Position numbers and translations under genes: made by a program. The notes below the pieces were generated by a model. The model worked only from the letters and a program-made list of their open reading frames with translations. It did not search any database and was not told the DNA's origin. Of a stretch of 14,275 nt of DNA, positions 1 to 6,066 are shown piece by piece. Source of the stretch: Candidatus Caccousia avistercoris (lineage in GTDB: Bacteria; Bacillota; Clostridia; Oscillospirales; Acutalibacteraceae); the NCBI GenBank assembly GCA_018715025.1, contig DVMK01000053.1, positions 1 through 14,275 of the forward strand. The letters run 5' to 3'. Each line of letters begins with the position of its first letter. Positions within the stretch are counted from its first letter, which is position 1.

Positions 1-48
1 GATTTCAGGCAACAATTCCTGCACATGCGTGTAATTCCTTTTTCCCAT
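1..48 (-). CDS. IS3-family transposase OrfA, N-terminal 16 codons (runs off the window)
   Basis: The minus strand from 48 reads MGKRNYTHVQELLPEI and is open to the window edge. This is the typical start of the small HTH protein (OrfA) of IS3/IS150-like elements in clostridia, where it precedes a helix-turn-helix that binds the IS ends. The start is supported by AGGGGG (56-61 on the plus strand as CCCCCT), 7 nt upstream of ATG. That ribosome binding site lies inside the 3' arm of a 15-bp hairpin. The downstream sequence and the expected frameshift into OrfB are outside the window, so whether the copy is intact is unknown. Confidence 0.62.
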   Translation of the reverse strand, partial: MGKRNYTHVQELLPEI

Positions 49-53
49 AGTAA

Positions 54-96
54 TACCCCCTGATGTAGTACTTCCATTTTCCTACATCAGGGGGTA
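54..96 (-). promoter_or_regulatory. IS leader hairpin that buries the transposase ribosome binding site
   Basis: Positions 54-68 and 82-96 form a perfect 15-bp inverted repeat (TACCCCCTGATGTAG and its complement) around a 13-nt loop. On the minus-strand transcript the 3' arm contains AGGGGG, the only plausible Shine-Dalgarno site of orfA. A transcript entering from outside the element, for example from the aldo/keto reductase gene, would fold this hairpin and hide the site. The role is inferred by analogy with IS10 and IS50, whose end-proximal hairpins block translation from impinging transcripts. Confidence 0.6.
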
Positions 97-152
97 CTTT
101 GTCTATTGTCCGTTTTTACTGGACCTGTTCACAGCCATGCCGGGGGAATTTT

Positions 153-1073
153 TTATGGGATCTGGTTCCCGGCGGCGGCGTACAGGCCGTACCATTCCTG
201 CCGGGTAAGGGGGATTTGGGAACCGGCGCATTCCTCTGCAATCCGGTCGTCCCGGGTGCTGCCCAGCACCACCTGCATGCCGGCCGGGTGGCGGGTCAGC
301 CATGCCACCGCAATGGCCGCCGGGGTAACGGAATACTTTTCCGCCAGGGCGGACAGCTTTTCATTCAGCTCTGGGTAATTCAGGCTGTCCCCCAGGAAGG
401 TGCCCTCGAAAAAGCCCCGCTGGAAGGGCGACCAGGCCTGCACGGTAATCTCCTTCAGGCGGCAATATTCCAGCGTGCTGCCGGTGCGGTCTACGCTTTG
501 GTCGGTGTTCATGTTCACCGCCATGCCGCTGTCCACCAGGGGCGTGTGGGCCACGCTGAGCTGCAGCTGGTTGAACAAAAGCCGCTGGCCAAAATGCCTC
601 TGCAGCAGCTCTATCTGCATGGGGTTATGGTTGGAAACGCCGAAATACCGCACCTTCCCCGCATCCAGCAGGGATTGAAGGGCCTCTGCCGTTTCCTCCG
701 GCTCCATCAGGGCGTCGGGGCGGTGCAGCAGCAAAACGTCCAGGTACTCTGTTTTCAGGCGGCGCAGAATGCCCTCTGCCGCCTCTATAATATGACGGCG
801 GGAAAAATCGTAGTACCCCTGGCAGATGCCGCACTTGCTTTGCAGCACCATTTTCTCCCGCAGGGTGCTGTTCATGCCCATCGCCTGGGCAAACAGCTCC
901 TCGCACTCGCCGCCGCCGTAAATGTCGGCGTGGTCGAACATGTTGATCCCCGCCTCCATGGCGGCCTTCACGTGGCGCTCCGCCCCCTCCCGGCTCAGCC
1001 GGTTTAGGCGCATGCACCCCAGCACAAGGTTGCTTACGTGTAAATCTGTCCCCTTAATGTCAAGATATTTCAT
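153..1073 (-). CDS. Aldo/keto reductase, YdhF-like
   Basis: A 306-residue cytosolic NAD(P)H-dependent oxidoreductase with the TIM-barrel AKR fold. The AKR catalytic tetrad is visible: Asp47 in MFDHADIYGGGE, Tyr52 five residues later, Lys80 in LQSKCGI and His117 in LLLHRPD. The early HADIYGG and FGVSNHNP motifs and the C-terminal LGSTRDDRI cofactor-binding segment match the E. coli YdhF type. Length is normal and the end (AAAGNQIP) resembles the natural C-terminus, so the nearby IS did not truncate it. GGAAGGGG precedes the ATG. The gene stands alone, divergent from the ytrA-like operon, and has no obvious terminator before the IS end. The substrate cannot be told from sequence. Confidence 0.93.
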   Translation of the reverse strand: MKYLDIKGTDLHVSNLVLGCMRLNRLSREGAERHVKAAMEAGINMFDHADIYGGGECEELFAQAMGMNSTLREKMVLQSKCGICQGYYDFSRRHIIEAAEGILRRLKTEYLDVLLLHRPDALMEPEETAEALQSLLDAGKVRYFGVSNHNPMQIELLQRHFGQRLLFNQLQLSVAHTPLVDSGMAVNMNTDQSVDRTGSTLEYCRLKEITVQAWSPFQRGFFEGTFLGDSLNYPELNEKLSALAEKYSVTPAAIAVAWLTRHPAGMQVVLGSTRDDRIAEECAGSQIPLTRQEWYGLYAAAGNQIP

Positions 1074-1109
1074 CCGATGCTTCCCCTTCCTTCATCAGCA
1101 GTTTTTCCC

Positions 1110-1139
1110 AGTGTACCACAGGCAGGGGGGCAAATACAA
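1110..1139 (-). promoter_or_regulatory. Probable promoter of the aldo/keto reductase gene
   Basis: On the minus strand, TTGTAT (1139-1134) is followed after 18 nt by TACACT (1115-1110), giving a transcript start near 1103 and a leader of about 30 nt. The -35 hexamer is exactly the 6-nt spacer of the GC-rich inverted repeat at 1123-1150. A protein bound there would occlude the promoter. Confidence 0.5.
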
Positions 1140-1150
1140 TTGCCCCCCTG
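1123..1150. repeat. Perfect 11-bp inverted repeat in the divergent promoter region (candidate operator)
   Basis: CAGGGGGGCAA (1123-1133) and TTGCCCCCCTG (1140-1150) are perfect complements around ATACAA. The palindrome GAAAAATTTTTC (1151-1162) follows directly. No plus-strand gene ends upstream, so a terminator role is unlikely. The repeat covers the -35 of the reductase promoter and lies 20 bp from the -35 of the opposite promoter. An operator, possibly acting on both, is the simplest reading. The cognate regulator is not evident. Confidence 0.55.
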
Positions 1151-1170
1151 GAAAAATTTTTCTGCCCCTC

Positions 1171-1199
1171 TTGACAGCGGAGAGTTTTTGCTATATAGT
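1171..1199 (+). promoter_or_regulatory. Near-consensus sigma-A promoter of the GntR/ABC operon
   Basis: TTGACA (1171-1176), a 17-nt spacer and TATAGT (1194-1199) make an almost ideal housekeeping promoter. Transcription should start near 1206. The -10 overlaps the inverted repeat at 1198-1219, as expected for a strong promoter held down by its own operon's repressor. Confidence 0.82.
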
Positions 1200-1219
1200 T
1201 AATTACACAAGCAATTAAC
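1198..1219. promoter_or_regulatory. Probable operator of the YtrA-type regulator
   Basis: GTTAATT (1198-1204) and AATTAAC (1213-1219) form a perfect 7-bp inverted repeat with an 8-nt spacer, covering the end of the -10 and the transcript start. YtrA-subfamily GntR repressors usually bind an inverted repeat in their own promoter. The location fits autorepression; actual binding is inferred. Confidence 0.65.
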
Positions 1220-1226
1220 CATTTAA

Positions 1227-1246
1227 CAAGAGAACCTAGGCTCTTG
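1227..1246 (+). other. Small stem-loop in the 5' UTR of the GntR/ABC operon
   Basis: CAAGAG (1227-1232) and CTCTTG (1241-1246) pair around AACCTAGG, between the operator and the ribosome binding site. It is a weak 6-bp stem; it could be a second regulator half-site pair or chance. Confidence 0.3.
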
Positions 1247-1276
1247 AAATGGTACCCTTGGAAAGGAGGCCGCCCT

Positions 1277-1645
1277 ATGAATTTTGATGGGGAAAAGCCG
1301 ATCTATCTGCAGATTGCGGAACGGATCGAGGATGCGATTCTGACGGAAGCATTCCCGGAGGAATCGCAGATCCCCTCCACCACAGAAATATCCGTCAGCT
1401 ACAAAATCAATCCGGCCACAGCCCTCAAGGGCGTCAATCTTCTGGTAGACCAGGGCATTGTGTACAAAAGGCGCGGGCTGGGCATGTTTGTGATGCAAGG
1501 AGCCAAAAAGAAGATTATGGAAAAAAGAAAACGGGATTTTTACCAAAATTATGTGGTAGCCCTGCTGGAAGAGGCGGGCAAGCTGGGAATTTCCCGGCGG
1601 GAGCTGGCCGCCATGCTGAGCGAGGAGGAACAAGAGGATGAGTAA
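1277..1645 (+). CDS. GntR-family transcriptional regulator, YtrA subfamily
   Basis: A 122-residue DNA-binding repressor. Residues about 5-75 form the GntR winged helix (KPIYLQIAERIEDAI, then PSTTEISVSYKINPATALKGVNLL, then the wing GIVYKRRGLGMFV). Only a short helical tail follows instead of a ligand-binding domain, as in YtrA dimers. ATG 1277 is chosen because AAAGGAGG (1262-1269) sits 7 nt upstream. An in-frame start at 1244 has no such site and would add 11 residues not expected for the family. The stop overlaps the ABC gene by 8 bp (ATGAGTAA), implying translational coupling. It likely represses its own operon through the 1198-1219 repeat. In known cases the inducer is cell-envelope stress or antibiotics; here it is unknown. 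Confidence 0.93.
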   Translation: MNFDGEKPIYLQIAERIEDAILTEAFPEESQIPSTTEISVSYKINPATALKGVNLLVDQGIVYKRRGLGMFVMQGAKKKIMEKRKRDFYQNYVVALLEEAGKLGISRRELAAMLSEEEQEDE

Positions 1646-2483
1646 GCTGAGTTTTGAACAGATTTCCATGCGCTTCGGCGAGGTGCAGGCGCTGGAGGAC
1701 GTTTCCTTTTCCCTGGAAGAGGGCCACATATACGGGCTGCTGGGGCGGAACGGCGCGGGGAAAAGCACCCTTCTGAGCCTGGCGGCCGGGTGGCGTCACC
1801 CCACAGCGGGCCGCGTCCTGCTGGACGGCGCGCCTGTGTGGGAAAACGCGGCGGCCATGGGGCACATTGTCTGCACCAGCGACGGCAACATGTTCCCTGC
1901 ACTGCGTGTGGGGGAGGGCCTGCGCTGGTACGCCCAGTACCGCCCCAGCTTTTCCATAGAGCGCGCCCAGGAGCTGTGCGACATTTTTGAGCTGCGGCAG
2001 AGGGCGAAGATCATTTCCCTTTCCACCGGGTACGCCTCCATTTTCAAGCTGATTGTGGCCATGGCCTCTCAGGCGGAATTCACCTTTTTCGACGAGCCTG
2101 TCCTTGGCCTGGACGCCAACCACCGGGACATTTTCTACCGGGAGCTGACGGCGGACTTTGCCAGGCTGCCCCGGTGCATCATCATTTCCACCCATCTCAT
2201 TGAGGAATGCGCAGAGCTTCTGGACCGGGTGGTTATCCTGAAAAAAGGGAAGCTTCTTCTGGACGATTCTGTGGAGAACACCCTGGCCCGGGGCTACAGC
2301 GTCAGCGGCCCGGCTTCCCGGGTGGACGGGTACCTGGCAGGGAAAAAGCTGCTGGGGGTCCGGTCGCTGGGCGGCCTGAAAACGGCTTACGTGGAAGGAA
2401 GCCCCCAGCCCGAGGGCGATGAGGGCCTGGAGTTCGGCGCCCTGGACCTGCAGCAGCTCTTCATTCAACTGACAAATTCCTGA
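1638..2483 (+). CDS. ABC transporter ATP-binding protein (YtrB-like)
   Basis: A 281-residue cytoplasmic ATPase expected to power the membrane protein encoded next. Walker A is GRNGAGKST (36-44), Walker B FTFFDE (148-153), the D-loop VLGLDA follows, and the switch histidine is His186 in ISTHLIEE. Two motifs are weak. The signature reads LSTGYASIF (from 128) instead of LSGGQ, and the Q-loop position lacks Gln (CTSDGNMFPAL, from 79). Such loosening is common in small YtrB-type ATPases next to GntR regulators. Residues about 215-281 are a poorly conserved tail. The start overlaps the regulator by 8 bp. Substrate and direction are not evident; export or a sensing/resistance role is inferred from the operon type. 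Confidence 0.92.
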   Translation: MSKLSFEQISMRFGEVQALEDVSFSLEEGHIYGLLGRNGAGKSTLLSLAAGWRHPTAGRVLLDGAPVWENAAAMGHIVCTSDGNMFPALRVGEGLRWYAQYRPSFSIERAQELCDIFELRQRAKIISLSTGYASIFKLIVAMASQAEFTFFDEPVLGLDANHRDIFYRELTADFARLPRCIIISTHLIEECAELLDRVVILKKGKLLLDDSVENTLARGYSVSGPASRVDGYLAGKKLLGVRSLGGLKTAYVEGSPQPEGDEGLEFGALDLQQLFIQLTNS

Positions 2484-2507
2484 ATGACCGCGGAAAGGAT
2501 GAACGAT

Positions 2508-3293
2508 ATGAAAACCTCCCCCTGGAAGGCTCCTGCCAAATACCAAATTTTCAACATGCTCAAGGCGATGGGCGTTGTTTACCTGGTGCTTGTCCTGGTT
2601 CACATTGCTATTTTTGTACTGGTTTCCACCCTGGAAGGGAGCGGGGAAGCCTTCTCGGTCAGCATGAACGCCAGCAGCGAAATGGCGGAACTCATCTTCT
2701 CCTTTGTCATGGGCTGCTGCATGTGGCGCGACAGCTTCCACCTTGGAATGGTAGCGGGCGTGCCCAGGCGGTATATTTTCGGCGCCAATCTGGCCGCCGC
2801 CGCCTTTATGTCTGCGGTCCTTGCCCTGTTCGGCACGCTGTTCCGGTTTCTCACCCACTTTTTCTTCGATATTACCAGCGCCTATTCCGTTTTTTACGGC
2901 GAGGAGTATGGGGCGGGGGTTGATATGTTCTCTTCCCTTCCCATGATGCTGGGCGGCGCTGCCTGGAACGCCTGCCTGTACCTGGCGCTGGCAGCCTGCG
3001 GCATCTTTTTCGGCTGCCTGTACTACGTGATCCCCAAATGGATGCGGGTGGCGCTGAGCATCGCCATCCCCTGCCTGCTGGTGCTGGGGCTTCCCGCCCT
3101 GGCGGGGCTGCTGCCCCCCGGCTCGCTGAAGGGCCTGGTTCTGGTACTGAACGCCATGTTCGGCACCACCGCCGCCTCCTGCGTCACCTGCCTGCTGACC
3201 GCGGCGCTGTTCGCCCTGCTGGCCTGGCTCGCTGTCCGCCGGGCCGCGGTGGCCCGCAACCCCCAGCCCTCCTCCGCCCTGGGGACAAACTGA
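2508..3293 (+). CDS. ABC-2-like membrane permease of the YtrA cassette
   Basis: A hydrophobic protein of 261 residues with about six membrane segments. They are recognisable around VVYLVLVLVHIAIFVLV, ELIFSFVMGCCMW, FGANLAAAAFMSAVLALFG, WNACLYLALAACGIFFG, MRVALSIAIPCLLVLG and the C-terminal CVTCLLTAALFALLAWLAV. This layout fits ABC-2-type permeases, and the neighbouring ATPase supplies no membrane domain. ATG 2508 is preferred: GGAAAGGA (2492-2499) lies 8 nt upstream. In-frame ATGs at 2484 and 2499 lack well-placed sites but cannot be excluded. No specific family is recognised from sequence; the function rests on topology and context. The stop codon touches the operon terminator. Confidence 0.85.
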   Translation: MKTSPWKAPAKYQIFNMLKAMGVVYLVLVLVHIAIFVLVSTLEGSGEAFSVSMNASSEMAELIFSFVMGCCMWRDSFHLGMVAGVPRRYIFGANLAAAAFMSAVLALFGTLFRFLTHFFFDITSAYSVFYGEEYGAGVDMFSSLPMMLGGAAWNACLYLALAACGIFFGCLYYVIPKWMRVALSIAIPCLLVLGLPALAGLLPPGSLKGLVLVLNAMFGTTAASCVTCLLTAALFALLAWLAVRRAAVARNPQPSSALGTN

Positions 3294-3341
3294 CAAATAA
3301 AAAAGAGACTGCCTTCATTGAGCAGTCTCTTTTTTATTTGT
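3293..3341. terminator. Bidirectional intrinsic terminator between convergent operons
   Basis: A perfect 20-bp stem (3293-3312 with 3322-3341, 9-nt loop). The GC-containing core GAGACTGC is flanked by an A-run on the left and a T-run on the right. Both transcripts therefore end in a hairpin followed by U residues. It starts at the permease stop codon and lies 24 bp from the last gene of the minus-strand tetrapyrrole operon, so it should serve both. Confidence 0.93.
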
Positions 3342-3365
3342 ACCGGCGTTTCTGCGGAAGCGGCC

Positions 3366-4160
3366 TCAGCGGGAGGCGTACGCCTCGTTGGCAGGCCGGG
3401 CGATGCCCCCGTACTCCCGGTTCAGGTACTCGTAGGCGGCGCGCACCTGGGCCGGTATCTCCACATGGGCAATGAACCCTTTCCCCCTGGGGCCGTAGCC
3501 GTTTTCGTCATCCGTCAGGCGCGGGATCTCACCCATCAGAAGGGTAAGGTACCGCTCTAACGGCCACATGCCGGGAATCCCCTCCCGGAACGCCAGCCCT
3601 TCCCCCGCCGGCTCCACCTGGGCGGCGTAGGCGGCGAAGTTGATGAGGACCGTGCCCGGCTCGCACTGCTTCCGGAACCCGGCCTCCATGCGGCGCTGCA
3701 TGGAAGCGTCCTGGGTAAAGAGGATGCTTTTCGGCCGTATCCCCTTTTCCCGCAGCAGCTCCAGGCAATAGGAAACGTTATTGCCGCAGTTGGTGGACCT
3801 GGTTTCCAGGTAATCGGCCCGAAGCCCGTACCGGCGCCAAAGGTAGGCGGCAAAGCACTCCGCCTCGGACAAACCCTCTGTGGGAACCTCGGGGCACTCC
3901 TCATGAACGCGCCGCCGCAGGCTTTCTGTGGTATGGCCCTCGCCCCCCACAATGAGAAAGGCCTTTGCCGCCTGCTCCCGCATGGCCTGGGCCAGGACCT
4001 GCGCCCCGCAGAGGATGCTTCCCCCGAACAGCACCATCACATCCGCCTGTTCCAGAGAAAAGCGTTTCCGCAGCTCCTCCCGGGTGATCCGTTCCACATC
4101 CCGCGGGCCGCAAAACGCGCCCAGACGGTTGATGCACGCCGCCGTTTCCTTCCAGTCCAT
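3366..4160 (-). CDS. YdcF-family (DUF218) protein
   Basis: 264 residues, about the length of E. coli YdcF. The family pattern is clear: VMVLFGGSIL (41-50), FLIVGGEGHTTE (68-79), ETRSTNCGNN (119-128), TQDASMQRR (149-157), GMWPLERYLTLLMGE, and the C-terminal GYGPRGKGFIAHVEIP. DUF218 proteins have a Rossmann-like fold. YdcF is reported to bind S-adenosylmethionine, but the family's activity is unsettled. No signal peptide or membrane helix is present, so it should be cytosolic. It is the last gene of the tetrapyrrole operon, 19 bp after the precorrin-2 dehydrogenase-like gene, with AAAGGGG before the ATG. SAM binding would be interesting beside a SAM-dependent methyltransferase, but any link is inference. 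Confidence 0.9.
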   Translation of the reverse strand: MDWKETAACINRLGAFCGPRDVERITREELRKRFSLEQADVMVLFGGSILCGAQVLAQAMREQAAKAFLIVGGEGHTTESLRRRVHEECPEVPTEGLSEAECFAAYLWRRYGLRADYLETRSTNCGNNVSYCLELLREKGIRPKSILFTQDASMQRRMEAGFRKQCEPGTVLINFAAYAAQVEPAGEGLAFREGIPGMWPLERYLTLLMGEIPRLTDDENGYGPRGKGFIAHVEIPAQVRAAYEYLNREYGGIARPANEAYASR

Positions 4161-4179
4161 AAAGACATCCCCTTTCCCG

Positions 4180-4767
4180 CTATTTCGTTTCGCCGCCCTT
4201 TTCCCGAGCCAGCAGTTCCCTCAGCTCCTCCTCGTTCAGAGAGGCCAGGCGGGGCAGCAAAGCACGGCTGGCCTCGTCCCCCCGGGCCAGCAGCTGCTGC
4301 CGCAGCTGCCGCAGAAGGGGCAGGCGGGCGGCAAAGGGCGCGGCGGCCCGTTTCATCTCTTCCAAAAGAGGGCGGTTCAGCGCCGGAAAGGCCCCGCCGG
4401 TGGAGCAGGCCAGCAGCAGGCCCCCTTCCTCGCCGCTTTTCAGCACCCGCAGGTCGGCCGCCTCGTCTGTCCCGGCGGCCAGGGCCAGCACGCCGCAGGC
4501 GGAGGCCTCCCGCACTACCCGCTGGTCCACCTTAGGGTCCCCGGTGGCGGCGGCGGCCAGGAAACAGCCGTCCAGATAAACGGGGGAATAGAAATCCTGA
4601 ATCAGCTCCCACCCGTTCCCCTCAAATTCCGGCAGAAAGCGGGGGGAAACCACGGTGACGGCAGCCCCCTCCCGGGCCAGCTGCCGCGCCCGGCGCAGCC
4701 CCAGCCTGCCGCCGCCCGCCACAAGCACCCGGCGGCCTTTGAGGAAAAGCTGCACACAGAAGGCCAC
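4180..4767 (-). CDS. Precorrin-2 dehydrogenase / sirohydrochlorin ferrochelatase-like protein (CysG-N/Met8 family)
   Basis: 195 residues. It matches the N-terminal half of sirohaem synthase, which oxidises precorrin-2 to sirohydrochlorin with NAD and can insert iron or cobalt. The Rossmann motif is GRRVLVAGGGRLGLRRARQL (11-30). AAAATGDPKVDQRV (71-84) matches the family's ATDD..VNQRV, and ACSTGGAFPAL (120-130) matches VSSGGTSPVL with Ser122 at the CysG Ser128 site. An ungapped alignment back from that motif places Gly99 where CysG has catalytic Asp104 (NVVDAP there, LAAGTD here). Asp101 is two residues away. The start is GTG, with GGGAGGGG 6 nt upstream. It begins 3 bp after hemL. The function is either this step with an altered active site, or a non-catalytic role. 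Confidence 0.85.
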   Translation of the reverse strand: MAFCVQLFLKGRRVLVAGGGRLGLRRARQLAREGAAVTVVSPRFLPEFEGNGWELIQDFYSPVYLDGCFLAAAATGDPKVDQRVVREASACGVLALAAGTDEAADLRVLKSGEEGGLLLACSTGGAFPALNRPLLEEMKRAAAPFAARLPLLRQLRQQLLARGDEASRALLPRLASLNEEELRELLAREKGGETK

Positions 4768-4770
4768 GGC

Positions 4771-6066
4771 TTACCCCTCCCGGGAGGCGGCCAGCGCCGC
4801 TTCCATGGCGGCCAGGGTCGTGTCCAGCTCTTCCCTGGTGTGGGCGGCGGAGACAAACATGGCCTCAAACTGGGCGGGGGCCGCCAGGATGCCCTGCTCC
4901 AGCAGGGCGCGGAAGTAGCGGCCAAACTGCTCCAGGTTGCTGCGCTTCACGTCGTCGTAGCTTTTCACGGGGCCGTGGGTAAAGAACAGCGAAAGCAGGG
5001 AACCGGCCCGGTTCACACAGAAATCCAGCCCCAGGCGGCCCAGGGCGGCCCGGATCCCCTGTTCCAGGTAAGCGGCGGAGTCCTCCAGCTGCCCGTACAC
5101 CTGCCGGTGGCTTTCCAGCCAGCGCAGCTGCTTCAGCCCCATGAACATGGCCAGCGGGTTGCCGGAGAGGGTGCCCGCCTGGTACACCGGCCCCGCCGGG
5201 GAGACGTACTCCATCAGCTCCCGGCGGCCGCCGTAAGCGCCCACCGGCATGCCTGCGCCGATGATTTTGCCGAAGCACACCAGGTCGGGCCGCACGCCGT
5301 ACCGTTCCGACGCGCCGCCAAAGGCCAGGCGGAAGCCGGTGATCACCTCGTCGAAAATGAGGACGGCCCCCTCCCGGGTGCAGATGTCGCGCAGGCCCTG
5401 CAGGAATCCGGGGGCAGAAGGCACCACGCCCATGTTGCCCGCCACCGGCTCTACAATGACGGCAGCCACCTGGCCCGGATTGGCGGCGAAGGCCTCTTCC
5501 ACCGAATCCAGGCTGTTGTACCGGCACACCAGGGTGTGCTTCACCACGTCGGCGGGAACGCCGGGGCTGGTAGGCGTGCCATAGGTGAGCGTGCCGGAAC
5601 CGGACTTCACCAGAAGGCAGTCGCTGTGGCCGTGGTAGCAGCCCTCAAACTTAATGAATTTATCCCGGCCGGTGTAGCCCCGGGCCAGGCGGATGGCGCT
5701 CATGGTGGCCTCGGTGCCCGAGTTCACCATACGGACCATCTCTGCCGCCGGATAAGCGGAGGTGATCAGCTCTGCCATTTCCACCTCCAAGGTGGTGGGA
5801 AGACCGTAGCTGATGCCGCGGCCAATGGCCTCCAGCGCATCTTCCTGAAGAAAATCCGGGGAATGTCCCAGGATCATGGGGCCCCAGGAGCCGATGTAAT
5901 CGATGTATTCATTCCCGTCTATGTCCCACACATGGGAACCCTTGGCCCGCTGGACAAACACCGGCGGAACCCCCACAGACTGAAAGGCGCGCACCGGGGA
6001 ATTCACGCCCCCCGGCAGCAGGCGGCAGGCCTTCTCGTAGGCTGCCCTTGACTTTTCCCGGTTCAT
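4771..6066 (-). CDS. hemL: Glutamate-1-semialdehyde 2,1-aminomutase
   Basis: A 431-residue PLP enzyme that isomerises glutamate-1-semialdehyde to 5-aminolevulinate, the second step of the C5 pathway. Family landmarks are all present: PGGVNSPVRAF (18-28), VWDIDGNEYIDYIGSWGPMILGH, MVNSGTEATMSAIRLARGYTGR (from 113), GCYHGHSD, IFDEVITGFR (237-246), and FGKIIGAGMPVGAYGG with Schiff-base Lys267. Length is standard. The ATG overlaps the hemB stop (ATGA) and GGAGGG lies 6 nt upstream, so it is translationally coupled to hemB. HemA, which makes its unstable substrate and usually hands it over directly, is the first gene of the same operon. Confidence 0.98.
   Translation of the reverse strand: MNREKSRAAYEKACRLLPGGVNSPVRAFQSVGVPPVFVQRAKGSHVWDIDGNEYIDYIGSWGPMILGHSPDFLQEDALEAIGRGISYGLPTTLEVEMAELITSAYPAAEMVRMVNSGTEATMSAIRLARGYTGRDKFIKFEGCYHGHSDCLLVKSGSGTLTYGTPTSPGVPADVVKHTLVCRYNSLDSVEEAFAANPGQVAAVIVEPVAGNMGVVPSAPGFLQGLRDICTREGAVLIFDEVITGFRLAFGGASERYGVRPDLVCFGKIIGAGMPVGAYGGRRELMEYVSPAGPVYQAGTLSGNPLAMFMGLKQLRWLESHRQVYGQLEDSAAYLEQGIRAALGRLGLDFCVNRAGSLLSLFFTHGPVKSYDDVKRSNLEQFGRYFRALLEQGILAAPAQFEAMFVSAAHTREELDTTLAAMEAALAASREG

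Larger units (their letters stand above)
1..131 (-). mobile_element. Left end of an IS3-family insertion sequence (partial)
   Basis: Read on the minus strand, position 131 begins TGAACAGGTCC and continues to AAAACGGACA. This resembles the terminal inverted repeats of IS3-family (IS150-like) elements, which start with TG and end near GGACA/AGACA. An orfA start lies about 85 bp inside, the usual distance. The element runs off the left edge, so the other end, orfB and the target duplication are not visible. The terminus could instead be 133 (TGTGAACAGG). The family assignment comes from recall of consensus ends and from the first transposase residues, not from a search. Confidence 0.72.

Noticed and set aside
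153..1073. Aldo/keto reductase as a pseudogene truncated by the IS
   Set aside because: Length, catalytic tetrad and natural C-terminus are all present, and the stop codon lies outside the IS.
1123..1161. GC hairpin plus T-run as a plus-strand intrinsic terminator
   Set aside because: No plus-strand gene lies upstream, and the T-run is half of a palindrome preceded by A residues. The position over a promoter suits an operator better.
3928..6051. Plus-strand open frame of about 707 codons antisense to ydcF, the precorrin-2 dehydrogenase-like gene and hemL
   Set aside because: Rich in Gly/Pro/His/Gln/Arg with no family motif or suitable ribosome binding site. It is the mirror of GC-biased codons in clearly real genes. 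The same applies to long antisense frames at 1515-3296 (minus), 6048-7676, 7673-9352 and 11539-12387 (plus), and 13220-14167 (minus).
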